Assembly: GCF_900110435.1 (NCBI RefSeq)
Contig: NZ_FODT01000002.1
Coordinates: 124,001-188,000, forward strand
DNA length: 64,000 nt
Direction of reading: 5' to 3'
DNA from: Rhodopseudomonas pseudopalustris
GTDB taxonomy: Bacteria; Pseudomonadota; Alphaproteobacteria; Rhizobiales; Xanthobacteraceae
Each line of letters begins with the position of its first letter. Within the stretch, counting starts at the first letter, position 1. The notes under the pieces are model-generated. The model did no database searches, was not told the DNA's origin, and saw only the letters and a program-made list of their open reading frames with translations. Below are positions 26,285-34,529 of the stretch, piece after piece. The position numbers and the translations under genes were made by a program.

Positions 26285-27486
26285 GCGACATGCTGCTGGT
26301 GCTGAATGCCGGCTCCTCCAGCGTCAAATTCGCGCTGTACGCGGCGCACGCCGAGCCGACGGTGGAGCAACTGATCTGCGAGGGCGGCATCGGCAGTATC
26401 GGTCATCGCCCGCATTTCAAGGTGGTGGACCGCGATGGCGGGGCGGTGCACGACGACTATCTGGCCGAGGGCGCCAGCCATGACGACGCGATCGCGACCC
26501 TGATCGGCTGGATCGAACAGCGCTTTTCCGATCAGCGGCTCGCCGCGGTCGGGCATCGTGTCGTGCATGGCGGCGACCTGTTCGATGCTCCCGTTCGCAT
26601 CGATCCGGACGTGGTCGCGAAGCTGCGCCGCTTCACCACGCTGGCGCCGCTGCACCAGCCGCACAATATCGCGGCGATCGAGGCGCTGGCGAAGCAGCAC
26701 CCGACGCTGCCGCAGGTCGCCTGTTTCGACACCGCCTTCCACCATCGCCTGCCGCCGGTTGCGACCTGGTTCGCGCTGCCGCGCGAGCTCACCGCGCAGG
26801 GCATCCGCCGCTACGGCTTTCACGGCATCTCCTACGAATACATCGCCGGCGCGCTGCCGGGCGTGGCCGGCTCGGCGATCGCCTATGGCCGCGTCGTGGT
26901 CGCGCATCTCGGCGCCGGCGCCAGCATGTGCGCGATGCGCGCGCGCAAGAGCGTCGCAACCACGATGGGCTTCACCGCGCTCGACGGCCTGATGATGGGC
27001 AGCCGCACCGGCGTGCTCGATCCCGGCGTGGTGCTGTATCTGCTCGAACAGAAGGGCATGACGCCCGCCGAGGTCAGCGATCTGTTGTATCGCCAATCCG
27101 GCCTGCTGGGCGTCTCCGGGATCAGCGACGACATGCGGACGCTGTTGGCCAGCGACGACCCGCGCGCCGAGGAAGCCGTCGCGCTGTTCGTCTATCGCAT
27201 CGGCCGCGAACTCGGCTCGCTCGCCGCGGCGCTCGGCGGCCTCGACGCGCTGGTGTTCACCGGCGGGATCGGCGAGCACGCTGCGGAGATTCGCCGGAGG
27301 GTGTGCAAGCAGGCGGCCTGGCTCGGCGTGACGCTCGACGCCGCCGCCAATGCGCAAGCCTCGGGCGCCGCGCGGATCAGCATTGCCGACAGCAAGGTCT
27401 CGGCCTGGGTGATCCCGACTGACGAGGACCTGATGATCGCCCGCCATGTCTGGCGGCTGGTCGAGGGCGGCCGGATCGCCGACTGA
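26281..27486 (+). CDS. ackA: Acetate kinase (or related carboxylate kinase)
   Basis: 401 residues, the standard length. N-terminal VLNAGSSSVKFALY (7-20), the GHRVVHGG block near residue 93, the FDTAFH phosphoryl-transfer region, YGFHGISYEYI, and the C-terminal FTGGIGEHAAEIR. It makes acetate (or propionate/butyrate) plus ATP from acyl-phosphate and ADP. ATG overlaps the fusion gene stop (ATGA). In Sinorhizobium meliloti a pta-ackA operon is phosphate-starvation controlled; I could not find a convincing Pho box here. Confidence 0.93.
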   Translation: MSDMLLVLNAGSSSVKFALYAAHAEPTVEQLICEGGIGSIGHRPHFKVVDRDGGAVHDDYLAEGASHDDAIATLIGWIEQRFSDQRLAAVGHRVVHGGDLFDAPVRIDPDVVAKLRRFTTLAPLHQPHNIAAIEALAKQHPTLPQVACFDTAFHHRLPPVATWFALPRELTAQGIRRYGFHGISYEYIAGALPGVAGSAIAYGRVVVAHLGAGASMCAMRARKSVATTMGFTALDGLMMGSRTGVLDPGVVLYLLEQKGMTPAEVSDLLYRQSGLLGVSGISDDMRTLLASDDPRAEEAVALFVYRIGRELGSLAAALGGLDALVFTGGIGEHAAEIRRRVCKQAAWLGVTLDAAANAQASGAARISIADSKVSAWVIPTDEDLMIARHVWRLVEGGRIAD

Positions 27487-27523
27487 TCAGGCGACGCGCC
27501 GGACCTGTCGCGAAACCGCTTTC

Positions 27524-27573
27524 GCGCATGATCCGTTCCGAGAGCCGTTATCCACGTTCCGGGATCATGCTCT
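27524..27573. repeat. Intergenic palindromic repeat, family B, copy 2
   Basis: GCATGATCC (27527-27535) and GGATCATGC (27562-27570) form 9-bp perfect arms. The right arm contains the stop codon of the thioesterase gene (27565-27567). It shares the GGGATCATGCT end with the element at 21088. Confidence 0.7.
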
Positions 27574-28491
27574 GGCGTCGTCGCGCGAGGTCGCCGCGCG
27601 CAGCTTGAAATGGCCGTAGCAGGACGCGATCGGCTTGGCGGGGTCGGCCTGATAGGCCTGCGCCTCGAACGCGACGACGCGGCGGCCCTGCTTGACGATC
27701 GAGACTTTGGCGTAGGTGTCGAGCGGGCGGCCGGAGCGCAGATAGTTCACGGTCAGGCCGATCGGCTTCGGCGCGGTGGCGAGGCCGATCTCGCGATGAA
27801 CGCTGACGATCGCCGCAGTTTCCAGAAACGCGCCGATCACCCCGCCATGCAGCGCCGGCAGGATCGGGTTGCCGACCAGTTTCGGATCGTACGGCATCAC
27901 CGGCTGCGCGTCGGCGTTGACCCGGATGCCGAGAAAGCGTGGATAGGGACTGATCCCGAGCGGCCCGTCGGGGTCCTCCGGGGCCACCAGCGGCGGCGGG
28001 GTGTCGAAATGCACCTTCGGCGTCTGCCGCAGCATGTCGGTGTGGTTGGCGCCGATCATGAACATCGCGGTGGCGCTGGCGATCGGATCGGCCTCGGAGT
28101 CCTGATAGGCCGTGGCGCGGACGAAGGCGATCGACCGGGTGAGGTGATAGCAATGCGCGTGCGCGCGGATCGCCTGTCCGGGCGTCGCCGGCCGCAGATA
28201 GTCGATGCGCAGATCGAGCGTCGCGATCGCCGGCGTGTCGGGCAGCGCGAGCTGCACCGCCATGCCGCAGCTCTCGTCGAGCATCGCGGTGACGACGCCG
28301 CCGTGAATGACGCCGGTGCGGGTGTCGCCGACGAACACCGGATGATAGGGCAGGCTGCTCCAGGCCTGCGCCGGCGCGAACCGGTCGAGCTTGAGGCCGA
28401 TGATGGCGCCGTGGATCGAGCGGCGGAGCTGGAGCATCCGGGCCTTCTCATCGAAGGAGATCGCGCGCGGTTCGCTGGAGGTGTCGGGCAT
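27565..28491 (-). CDS. Double-hotdog acyl-CoA thioesterase-like protein (PaaI type)
   Basis: 308 residues from ATG 28491; in-frame starts at 28500 (ATG) and 28524 (GTG) are also possible and no ribosome site decides. Two tandem hotdog domains, each with the PaaI-type helix motif: GVIHGGVVTAMLDESCG in the first half and ALHGGVIGAFLETAA in the second. Such proteins hydrolyse aromatic or medium-chain acyl-CoA thioesters in the cytoplasm. The stop codon lies inside a family B repeat. Substrate unknown; proximity to acyl-CoA genes is suggestive. Confidence 0.75.
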   Translation of the reverse strand: MPDTSSEPRAISFDEKARMLQLRRSIHGAIIGLKLDRFAPAQAWSSLPYHPVFVGDTRTGVIHGGVVTAMLDESCGMAVQLALPDTPAIATLDLRIDYLRPATPGQAIRAHAHCYHLTRSIAFVRATAYQDSEADPIASATAMFMIGANHTDMLRQTPKVHFDTPPPLVAPEDPDGPLGISPYPRFLGIRVNADAQPVMPYDPKLVGNPILPALHGGVIGAFLETAAIVSVHREIGLATAPKPIGLTVNYLRSGRPLDTYAKVSIVKQGRRVVAFEAQAYQADPAKPIASCYGHFKLRAATSRDDARA

Positions 28492-28612
28492 GATGCCCAT
28501 CTTGTAGCAAGCGATCCCGGCCACGGGAAGCGACCCCGATTGGATGCACCTGCAGGCTTTGTTTACGATATCGTGCGACGCTGCCGGATCGGTTCTGGTG
28601 TGGAGTAGCCCG

Positions 28613-28930
28613 GTGCGTGCAGTCGAGTTTCTTGTTCCCGTGCTCGCGGGGATCGTGGCGGCGTCGTCGGCGATGGCCGCAGACTATCCGCCGACATCCT
28701 ACCGGCCCGCCTATCGATCCGCGCCGATCGCCTATCCGGCGCCGCGACTGGTCGGGATTCCCCAGGCGCCGCCGGTGATCTGGGTCGAGGCTCCGCCGCA
28801 ATACGTCCAGCATCTGGTGCCGACCGGCGGCTGCGGCGGCTGCGGACCGCAATATCGCGTCGTGGGCGAATGGCGCCGAACCCCGCCGCCGTCGTTCTGG
28901 GACTCGATCTATCGCGACTACGGTTACTGA
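28613..28930 (+). CDS. Small secreted protein, proline/tyrosine-rich, unknown function
   Basis: 105 residues from GTG 28613, chosen because GGAG lies eight bases upstream and because it yields a clean signal peptide (about 1-21, ending SSAMAA). The mature part is rich in Pro and Tyr, has a GGCGGCG motif with two cysteines near residue 73, and ends SFWDSIYRDYGY. I do not recognise a family. Likely a periplasmic or surface protein. A longer ATG-started frame (28544) would bury the signal. Confidence 0.6.
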   Translation: MRAVEFLVPVLAGIVAASSAMAADYPPTSYRPAYRSAPIAYPAPRLVGIPQAPPVIWVEAPPQYVQHLVPTGGCGGCGPQYRVVGEWRRTPPPSFWDSIYRDYGY

Positions 28931-29066
28931 TCGCGACAGCCGGCTGTCGCCGACGCAGCTCGGATTTTGCGATCATCGCTGCGCCGGTTTCAGGGAATCG
29001 CGCTATAGCTGAGCTTGGGGCGCGGCAAGCCGGATGCGGCCGGGCCGGTGAAGCTGTGAGGGCGGC

Positions 29067-29807
29067 ATGGTTGCGGTCATTTTCGTGTTGGCGTTTCTGG
29101 TCGGCGCGCCGGCCTTTGCCGTGGCTGCCGATGCGATCGTCCGGGACGCCGCGACGCTGCAGCTCGGCGGCGTGACTTATCGGCTGGAGGGGATCGACGC
29201 CCCCGAGCTCGACCAGCGATGTATCAGCGAGTTCGCCGATCCCTCGACCTGCGGGATCGAGGCCCGCGACGCGGCGGTGAAGCTGATCGGCGGCCGCGCC
29301 GTCGCCTGCCGCGATCTCGGCCCGGACCCGGTGTTCAAGGGGCGCCGGATCGGCGCCTGCACGATCGCGGGCGACAATCTGAGCCAGCAACTCGTCAAGG
29401 CCGGACTGGCGCTGAGCGCGGACCCCAAGGGCCGCTTCGCCGCCGACGAAACCAAGGCCAAGGCGGATCGCGTGGCGTTGTGGAAGGGCTGCTTCGTCGC
29501 GCCGCAAAGCTTCCGGCAATGGAACAAGACCGCGCCGCTGCTCGGCGCCGCCTGCCGCGACGACCGGCAGGCCGAGATGCTCGACGTGATGTTTCCGGAC
29601 ATGCCGCCGATGCCGGACGGCTGCAACATCAAGGGCAAGCTCGCCAAGCGCGCCCGCATCACCGGCAATGTCGGGGTCTATCAACTGCAGGGATGCCCGA
29701 GCTACGCCAGCCTCGCCAAGCCGAACCGCTGGTTCTGCTCGGAAGACGACGCCAGGGCCGCCGGGTTCCGCAAGGCTTACAATTGCAGGATCAGCGCCAA
29801 GCGCTGA
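29067..29807 (+). CDS. Secreted thermonuclease-like (SNase) protein
   Basis: 246 residues with a signal peptide (about 1-21). The N-terminal domain has SNase features: LGGVTYRLEGIDAPELDQRC (about 33-51), a GRRIGACTI strand with arginines and a WKGCF end. A C-terminal extension (about 190-246) carries GNVGVYQLQGCPSY and a NRWFCSEDDARAAGFRKAYNC segment with paired cysteines, a module often following SNase domains in Rhizobiales. At least eight cysteines suggest disulfides or metal binding outside the cytoplasm. Nuclease activity is not assured. Confidence 0.75.
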   Translation: MVAVIFVLAFLVGAPAFAVAADAIVRDAATLQLGGVTYRLEGIDAPELDQRCISEFADPSTCGIEARDAAVKLIGGRAVACRDLGPDPVFKGRRIGACTIAGDNLSQQLVKAGLALSADPKGRFAADETKAKADRVALWKGCFVAPQSFRQWNKTAPLLGAACRDDRQAEMLDVMFPDMPPMPDGCNIKGKLAKRARITGNVGVYQLQGCPSYASLAKPNRWFCSEDDARAAGFRKAYNCRISAKR

Positions 29808-29821
29808 ATTGGATGAAGCGG

Positions 29822-30616
29822 TCAGCCGCGCTTGCTGAAATCCGGTTTGCGCTTGGCGCGGAACGCCTCGACGCCCTCGGCGAATTCATCGCTGCCGAAC
29901 GCCACGGCCTGAGCGAACGCTTCCAGCGCGAAGAATTCCTCGATCGGTCCGAACGCGCCGTTGACCAGCATCTTGGTCAGGCCGAGCGAGGTGGCGGGCC
30001 CTGCGGCGAGTTCCGCCGCGAGTTCGAGCGCCTCGCCGAGCAATTGATCGGCGGCCACGACGCGCTTGGCGATGCCGAGCGCTTGCGCCTCGTCGGGCTC
30101 GACGCGCCGGTTGGTGAGCAGAATGTCCTTGGCGCGCGATGCGCCGATCGCGCGCGGCAAGGTCAGCGCCAGGCCGAGATCCGGCGCGGCGCCGAGGCCG
30201 GGAAACGCGGCGCGGAAGTAAGCCTGGTCGGACACCAGCACGATGTCGCACAGCAGCGCCAGCGAGAATCCCGCGCCCGCCGCGGAGCCGTTGACCGCCG
30301 CGATCACCGGCTTCTCCGCGGTCAGCAGCCGCTGCGCCCAGGAATGCGTCGCCTGCATCCGCCGCCGCACGCGCGGCGCGTCGCGCTCGCCCATGTTGTT
30401 GATGTCGCCGCCGGCGCAGAACGACTGGCCCGAGCCGGTGATCACGAGACACCGCACCGACGGGTCGGTCAGTAATTCCGGAATACGGGATTCGAGGTGC
30501 TGCTTGACCGCGGGCTGCAGCGCATTGCGTGTCGCAGGGCTGTTGAGGCGGACGACCATCACGTCGTGATGGCGCTCGAATACGACGGCGTCGTCAGGCG
30601 CGGTCTCGGCTTGCAT
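29822..30616 (-). CDS. Enoyl-CoA hydratase/isomerase family protein
   Basis: 264 residues from ATG 30616, with GGGGAAG six bases upstream. Crotonase fold with oxyanion-hole strands SFCAGGDINNMGE and VNGSAAGAGFSLALLCD, and the region where the glutamates act (about 115-145) reading AAFPGLGAAPDLGLALTLP. The second typical glutamate is not obvious, so hydratase versus isomerase or other crotonase chemistry is undecided. Divergent from the acyl-CoA ligase across a palindrome shared with the IclR-gene promoter. Probably beta-oxidation of a ring or branched acid. Confidence 0.85.
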   Translation of the reverse strand: MQAETAPDDAVVFERHHDVMVVRLNSPATRNALQPAVKQHLESRIPELLTDPSVRCLVITGSGQSFCAGGDINNMGERDAPRVRRRMQATHSWAQRLLTAEKPVIAAVNGSAAGAGFSLALLCDIVLVSDQAYFRAAFPGLGAAPDLGLALTLPRAIGASRAKDILLTNRRVEPDEAQALGIAKRVVAADQLLGEALELAAELAAGPATSLGLTKMLVNGAFGPIEEFFALEAFAQAVAFGSDEFAEGVEAFRAKRKPDFSKRG

Positions 30617-30667
30617 GTTTCGCTTCCCCGTTTTGTTGTTGTCCGAACTATACCGCAGCGCGCAGAT

Positions 30668-30688
30668 TTGCGAAATCGATTTTCGCAA
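30668..30688. promoter_or_regulatory. Probable IclR-family operator, site 1
   Basis: TTGCGAAA, spacer TCGAT, TTTCGCAA: perfect 8-bp arms, between divergent enoyl-CoA hydratase and acyl-CoA ligase genes. A nearly identical palindrome sits at 33346-33370 next to the IclR-type gene itself. Confidence 0.7.
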
Positions 30689-30740
30689 TGCTAGACTTGC
30701 GGCGGACGACGACAAGCGCATCCAGCAACAAGCGCTCACG

Positions 30741-30772
30741 ACAAGAAACGCACAGAACAAGAAACGCACAGG
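30741..30772. repeat. 16-bp tandem duplication in leader of acyl-CoA ligase gene
   Basis: ACAAGAAACGCACAGA at 30741-30756 and ACAAGAAACGCACAGG at 30757-30772, one mismatch. The second copy runs into the ribosome site (AGGGTGG) of the ligase gene. Confidence 0.85.
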
Positions 30773-30784
30773 GTGGAATAAACC

Positions 30785-32341
30785 ATGCAATTGACGTCGG
30801 GCCTTCGCAAGGCGACCGCGTTCCGCGCGGACCAGACGGCGATCGTCGCCGGCGAACGCAGCTTCACGCATGGCGAATTGCTCGATCGGGTGTCGCGCCT
30901 GGCGTCCGCGTTCCGCGCGTTCGGCGTCGGGACCGGCGATCGCGTCGCGATCCTCGCCGCCAACGGCCATCCTTATGTCGAGTGCTACTTCGCCGTGCTA
31001 TGGGCCGGCGGCGTCGTCGTGCCGGTCAATTCCCGTTTCGCGCTCGCCGAAATGATCGAGCAGGTGAACGACGCCGAGCCGTCGATCCTGGTGTGCGATC
31101 GATCGTTTGCGGATGTTGCGGTGCAGATCGGCGAGGCCTGTTCGTGCCTCACCGCGATCGTGGCGGCTGCGGCCGCGGCGGGCCTGCCCGGCGTGTACGA
31201 CTACGAGTCCGCGGTGGCGAATGCCGAGCCTTGCGACGATGCCGGGCGCGGCGGCGAGGATCTCGCTTGTCTGTTCTACACCGGCGGCACCACCGGCCGG
31301 TCGAAGGGCGTGATGCTCAGCCATCGCAATCTCTGGGTGAATGCGGTCGTCACCGCGATGTCGTTCGGCTTCGACGAGTCCACGGTGGCGCTGCACGCCG
31401 GCCCGCTGTTTCATCTCGGCGCCGGTGCGCGGGTCTATACGACGTCGATCATGGGCGGGCGGCACGTCGTGATCCCGCGCTTTGCGCCGACCGAGGTGCT
31501 GGAGGCGATCTCGCGGCACAAGGTGACGGTTGCGACCTTCGTGCCGACCATGCTCGGCATGATCCTTCAGCTACCGGATCTGGATTCCTACGATCTTTCC
31601 AGCCTGAAGCTGATCACCTACGGCGCTTCGCCGATGCCGGAGGCCGTGCTGCAGGAATGTCTGCGGCGTTTCCCGTCGATCAAATTCGGCCAATCCTACG
31701 GCATGACCGAATTGTCGCCGGTGGCGACGATTCTCGCGCCCGACGATCATCTGCCCTCGGCGCCGCGACGCCGCCTGCGCTCGGCGGGCCGGCCGATCGT
31801 CTCGGCGGAGGTGAAAGTGGTCGACGCCGAGGATCGCGAGCTGAAGCGCGGTGAGGTCGGCGAGATTGTGGTGCGCGGCCCGATGGTGATGATGGGCTAT
31901 TGGCGCAAGCCCGAGCTGACCGCGGAGGCGCTGCGCGGCGGCTGGATGCACACCGGCGATTCCGGCTCGTTCGACGCCGACGGCTATCTCTACATTTCCG
32001 ATCGCATCAAGGACATGATCATCAGCGGCGGCGAGAACGTGTATTCGATCGAGGTCGAGAACGCGGTGCTGACGCATCCCGAGGTGATGCAATGCGCGGT
32101 GATCGGAATCCCGCATCCGAAATGGGGCGAGGCGGTGCACGCCGTCGTGGTGCGGCGACCCGGTTCGTCGCTGTCGGCCGAGGAGCTGATAGCCTTCTGC
32201 CGCTCGGCGATCGCCGACTACAAATCGCCGCGCAGCGTCGAATTCCGCGACGATCCGCTGCCGCTGTCGAGCGTCAACAAGGTCAACAAGGCGGCGCTGC
32301 GTCAGCCCTATTGGAAGGACAAGCCGCAACCGCCGAGCTGA
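30785..32341 (+). CDS. Acyl-CoA synthetase (AMP-forming ligase, class I)
   Basis: 518 residues of the ANL superfamily. Motifs in order: P-loop YTGGTTGRSKGV (165-176), the GQSYGMTE block (about 300-307), the hinge region GWMHTGDSG and ISDRIKDMIISGGENVYS, and the C-terminal catalytic lysine in SSVNKVNKAAL. It activates a carboxylic acid to acyl-AMP then acyl-CoA in the cytoplasm. Neighbours suggest it starts degradation of an imported acid. Chain length or aromatic preference cannot be read safely. It converges with the IclR gene, 15 bp apart. Confidence 0.9.
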   Translation: MQLTSGLRKATAFRADQTAIVAGERSFTHGELLDRVSRLASAFRAFGVGTGDRVAILAANGHPYVECYFAVLWAGGVVVPVNSRFALAEMIEQVNDAEPSILVCDRSFADVAVQIGEACSCLTAIVAAAAAAGLPGVYDYESAVANAEPCDDAGRGGEDLACLFYTGGTTGRSKGVMLSHRNLWVNAVVTAMSFGFDESTVALHAGPLFHLGAGARVYTTSIMGGRHVVIPRFAPTEVLEAISRHKVTVATFVPTMLGMILQLPDLDSYDLSSLKLITYGASPMPEAVLQECLRRFPSIKFGQSYGMTELSPVATILAPDDHLPSAPRRRLRSAGRPIVSAEVKVVDAEDRELKRGEVGEIVVRGPMVMMGYWRKPELTAEALRGGWMHTGDSGSFDADGYLYISDRIKDMIISGGENVYSIEVENAVLTHPEVMQCAVIGIPHPKWGEAVHAVVVRRPGSSLSAEELIAFCRSAIADYKSPRSVEFRDDPLPLSSVNKVNKAALRQPYWKDKPQPPS

Positions 32342-32356
32342 GACGCCGTGCGCCTG

Positions 32357-33298
32357 TCACGCGCCGAGCGCGGCGCTGATCCGCTTCGCCGCCTGCGCCA
32401 GCGCCGGCCCGTGCTGTTCGAGCAATTGCTGCGGCGACACCAGATAGGCCGGGCCGCCGAAGCTGAGCGCATACACCGCGCCGCCGGCCGGCGGGACGAT
32501 CGCGGCGCCGACCGCATTGATGTCCTTGCGCCATTCGCCGGTCGACAGGCAGAAGCCGCGCCTGGCGATTTCGGTCGTCGAGCGCTCGATCGATTTCAGC
32601 ATCTTCGGCCAATCCTCGCCGTGCTGCTTGCGCAATTCCGTGAACAACAAACGCCGCTCGTCGTCGCCGATCGCGGCGAGATAGGCCTTGCCCAGCGCCG
32701 TCGTCGCCATCGGAACGCGCGAGCCCGACGGCAGCCGCAGCCCGACCAGCGCATTGCCCTCGCAGCTCTCGATGTTCAGCATCGTCAGCCGCTCGCGGGT
32801 GCCGAGCCCGAGATGCAGATGGCTGGCCTCCGCCAGCTCGGTCATGATCGGCAGCGCGGCCTTGCGCACGTCGAGATTGGCCAGCGCTGCGTAGCTCAAC
32901 GCCAGCGCGCGCGCGCCGAGCTGATAGGTCGCCGATCGCGGATCGTAGGACAGGTAGCCGAGCTGGATCAGCGTGTGCGTCATCCGCGAAATCGTCGGCT
33001 TCGGCAGGCCGGTGCGCTCGGCGAGTTCGCGGTTGCCGAGCGCGCGATCACCGGCGCGGAATGCGCCGAGCACGTCGAGCCCGCGCGCCAGCGCCGACAC
33101 GAACAACCGGCCGCCGGCGTCGTCGCTGTCCGCCGCGCCGGCGCGCGGCCGCCGCGAGGCGCGTTGCAACGCCTGTTGCGCGGCACGGCGCTGCGCGCGC
33201 TCCTCGCTCGCCGGCGTCACCACGCTCCGCTCGGCGACCGTCTTGGCCGCCGGCCGGCGCGTAGTCGCGGAACGCCGCGTCGGTTTCTTGGCCGTCAT
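32357..33298 (-). CDS. IclR-family transcriptional regulator
   Basis: 313 residues from ATG 33298, with GGAGA six bases upstream. A long basic, alanine-rich tail (1 to about 62) precedes a winged helix-turn-helix (about 65-120; recognition helix PKPTISRMTHTL at 99-110) and the IclR effector domain (about 135-310) with MATTALGKAYLA and the C-terminal SFGGPAYLV region. It should bind a small acid or CoA-related ligand. Palindromes at 30668 and 33346 flank the acyl-CoA genes and are its likely targets, including its own promoter. Confidence 0.92.
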   Translation of the reverse strand: MTAKKPTRRSATTRRPAAKTVAERSVVTPASEERAQRRAAQQALQRASRRPRAGAADSDDAGGRLFVSALARGLDVLGAFRAGDRALGNRELAERTGLPKPTISRMTHTLIQLGYLSYDPRSATYQLGARALALSYAALANLDVRKAALPIMTELAEASHLHLGLGTRERLTMLNIESCEGNALVGLRLPSGSRVPMATTALGKAYLAAIGDDERRLLFTELRKQHGEDWPKMLKSIERSTTEIARRGFCLSTGEWRKDINAVGAAIVPPAGGAVYALSFGGPAYLVSPQQLLEQHGPALAQAAKRISAALGA

Positions 33299-33345
33299 CT
33301 GGTTCTCCAGCCCGCGCCGCCGCGCGATTGCGCCGCGCCGTACAA

Positions 33346-33370
33346 ATTTGCGAAAATCGATTTCGCATAT
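33346..33370. promoter_or_regulatory. Probable IclR-family operator, site 2
   Basis: Core TGCGAAA, spacer ATCGA, TTTCGCA (33349-33367), extended by AT-rich arms with one mismatch to 33346-33370. Between the divergent IclR and MaoC genes. Compared with site 1 the AATCGATT core is shared. Confidence 0.7.
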
Positions 33371-33408
33371 TGCGCGCGCCGGATGTCGGTGGCAAGCTGC
33401 CGAAAAAT

Positions 33409-33430
33409 AGGAAACGTCCAGGAAACGTCC
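33409..33430. repeat. 11-bp tandem duplication containing the ribosome site of the MaoC gene
   Basis: AGGAAACGTCC repeated exactly at 33409-33419 and 33420-33430. Each copy carries an AGGAAA Shine-Dalgarno-like core; the second is six bases before the ATG at 33432. Confidence 0.85.
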
Positions 33431-33431
33431 A

Positions 33432-34304
33432 ATGCCGATCGATCCCGCCGCGCTGCGCGACTGGCCCATCCCCGACATCGAGCAGACCTATACCGAGCGC
33501 GACACCATGCTCTACGCGCTCGGCCTCGGTCTGGGCAGCGACCCGCTCGATCCGCATCAACTCCGCTACGTCTATGAGAGCGACCTTCAGGTCCTGCCGT
33601 CGATGGCCGTGGTGTTGGGCTATCCGGGATTCTGGCTCGGCGATGAGAGCACCGGCGCCGATTGGCGCAAGGTGCTGCACGGCGAGCAGGGGTTTGAGAT
33701 CATCGAACCGTTGCCGCCGAAGGGCTCCGTGATCGGCCGCTCGCGGGTGACCGGCCTGTTCGACAAGGGCGCCGGCAAGGGCGCGGTGCTGCTGTCCGAG
33801 CGCGACGTGGTCGACAAGGCGACGGGCAGGCTGCTGTGCCGTCTGACCTCGACGACGATGCTGCGCGGCGACGGCGGCTTCGGCGGCGCCTCGGGTCCGT
33901 TGCCCTCTCCGCATCCGCTGCCCGATCGGCCCGCGGATCTGCAATCGCGTATCGCCACCTCGCCGCGCGCGGCGCTGATCTATCGTCTTTCCGGCGACTA
34001 CAACCCGCTCCATGCCGATCCGGACATCGCCCGTAACGCCGGCTTCGACAAGCCGATCCTGCACGGGCTCTGCACCTTCGGCGTGGTCTGTCGCGCGCTG
34101 GTCGAGCTGTGCTGCGACGGCGATCCGAAGCGCCTGACGAAAATGCAGGTCCGGTTCAGCTCGCCGGTCTATCCCGGCGAAACCATCGTGACCGAAGTCT
34201 GGAAAGAGAGCGCGGGCCAGATGTCGTTTCGCGCCAGGGTCGCGGAGCGCGATGTGGTTGTGATCAACAACGGTCTTGCAACCGTTGCCGCCGCAGGAGC
34301 CTAG
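33432..34304 (+). CDS. MaoC-family enoyl-CoA hydratase (hydratase 2), double hotdog
   Basis: 290 residues. N-terminal hotdog-like half and a C-terminal half carrying the hydratase 2 motif LSGDYNPLHADPDIARNAGF with the catalytic Asp189/His194 pair, then KPILHGLCT. This fits R-specific enoyl-CoA hydratases of the eukaryotic/MFE-2-like length class. It would give (R)-3-hydroxyacyl-CoA, while the crotonase encoded at 29.8 kb would give the (S) form if it is a hydratase. Divergent from the IclR gene with an operator-like palindrome between. Confidence 0.88.
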   Translation: MPIDPAALRDWPIPDIEQTYTERDTMLYALGLGLGSDPLDPHQLRYVYESDLQVLPSMAVVLGYPGFWLGDESTGADWRKVLHGEQGFEIIEPLPPKGSVIGRSRVTGLFDKGAGKGAVLLSERDVVDKATGRLLCRLTSTTMLRGDGGFGGASGPLPSPHPLPDRPADLQSRIATSPRAALIYRLSGDYNPLHADPDIARNAGFDKPILHGLCTFGVVCRALVELCCDGDPKRLTKMQVRFSSPVYPGETIVTEVWKESAGQMSFRARVAERDVVVINNGLATVAAAGA

Positions 34305-34529
34305 CGATGTCTCCCAGGCGCGCTGATCATTCCGCCAAAGGGAAAATCGCCGGGCGTCCTAATGATTGCAGCGCTGAGTTCATCGCTCGGCGCGCGGGTA
34401 GTAAGCGTGTGTTCACGTCGGATGACGTGCGCCCGGCATGGCTGATACATTTCATTGGGACCGCATCTCGATATCTCGTATAACTGCGCGGCGCGTTGCC
34501 ACGATAACAACAAAACATGAGGAACGCCC

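Noticed and set aside
30617..30970. Longer 382-residue version of the enoyl-CoA hydratase
   Set aside because: The extra N-terminus crosses the promoter region and operator and overlaps the acyl-CoA ligase gene on the other strand; ATG 30616 has a good ribosome site.
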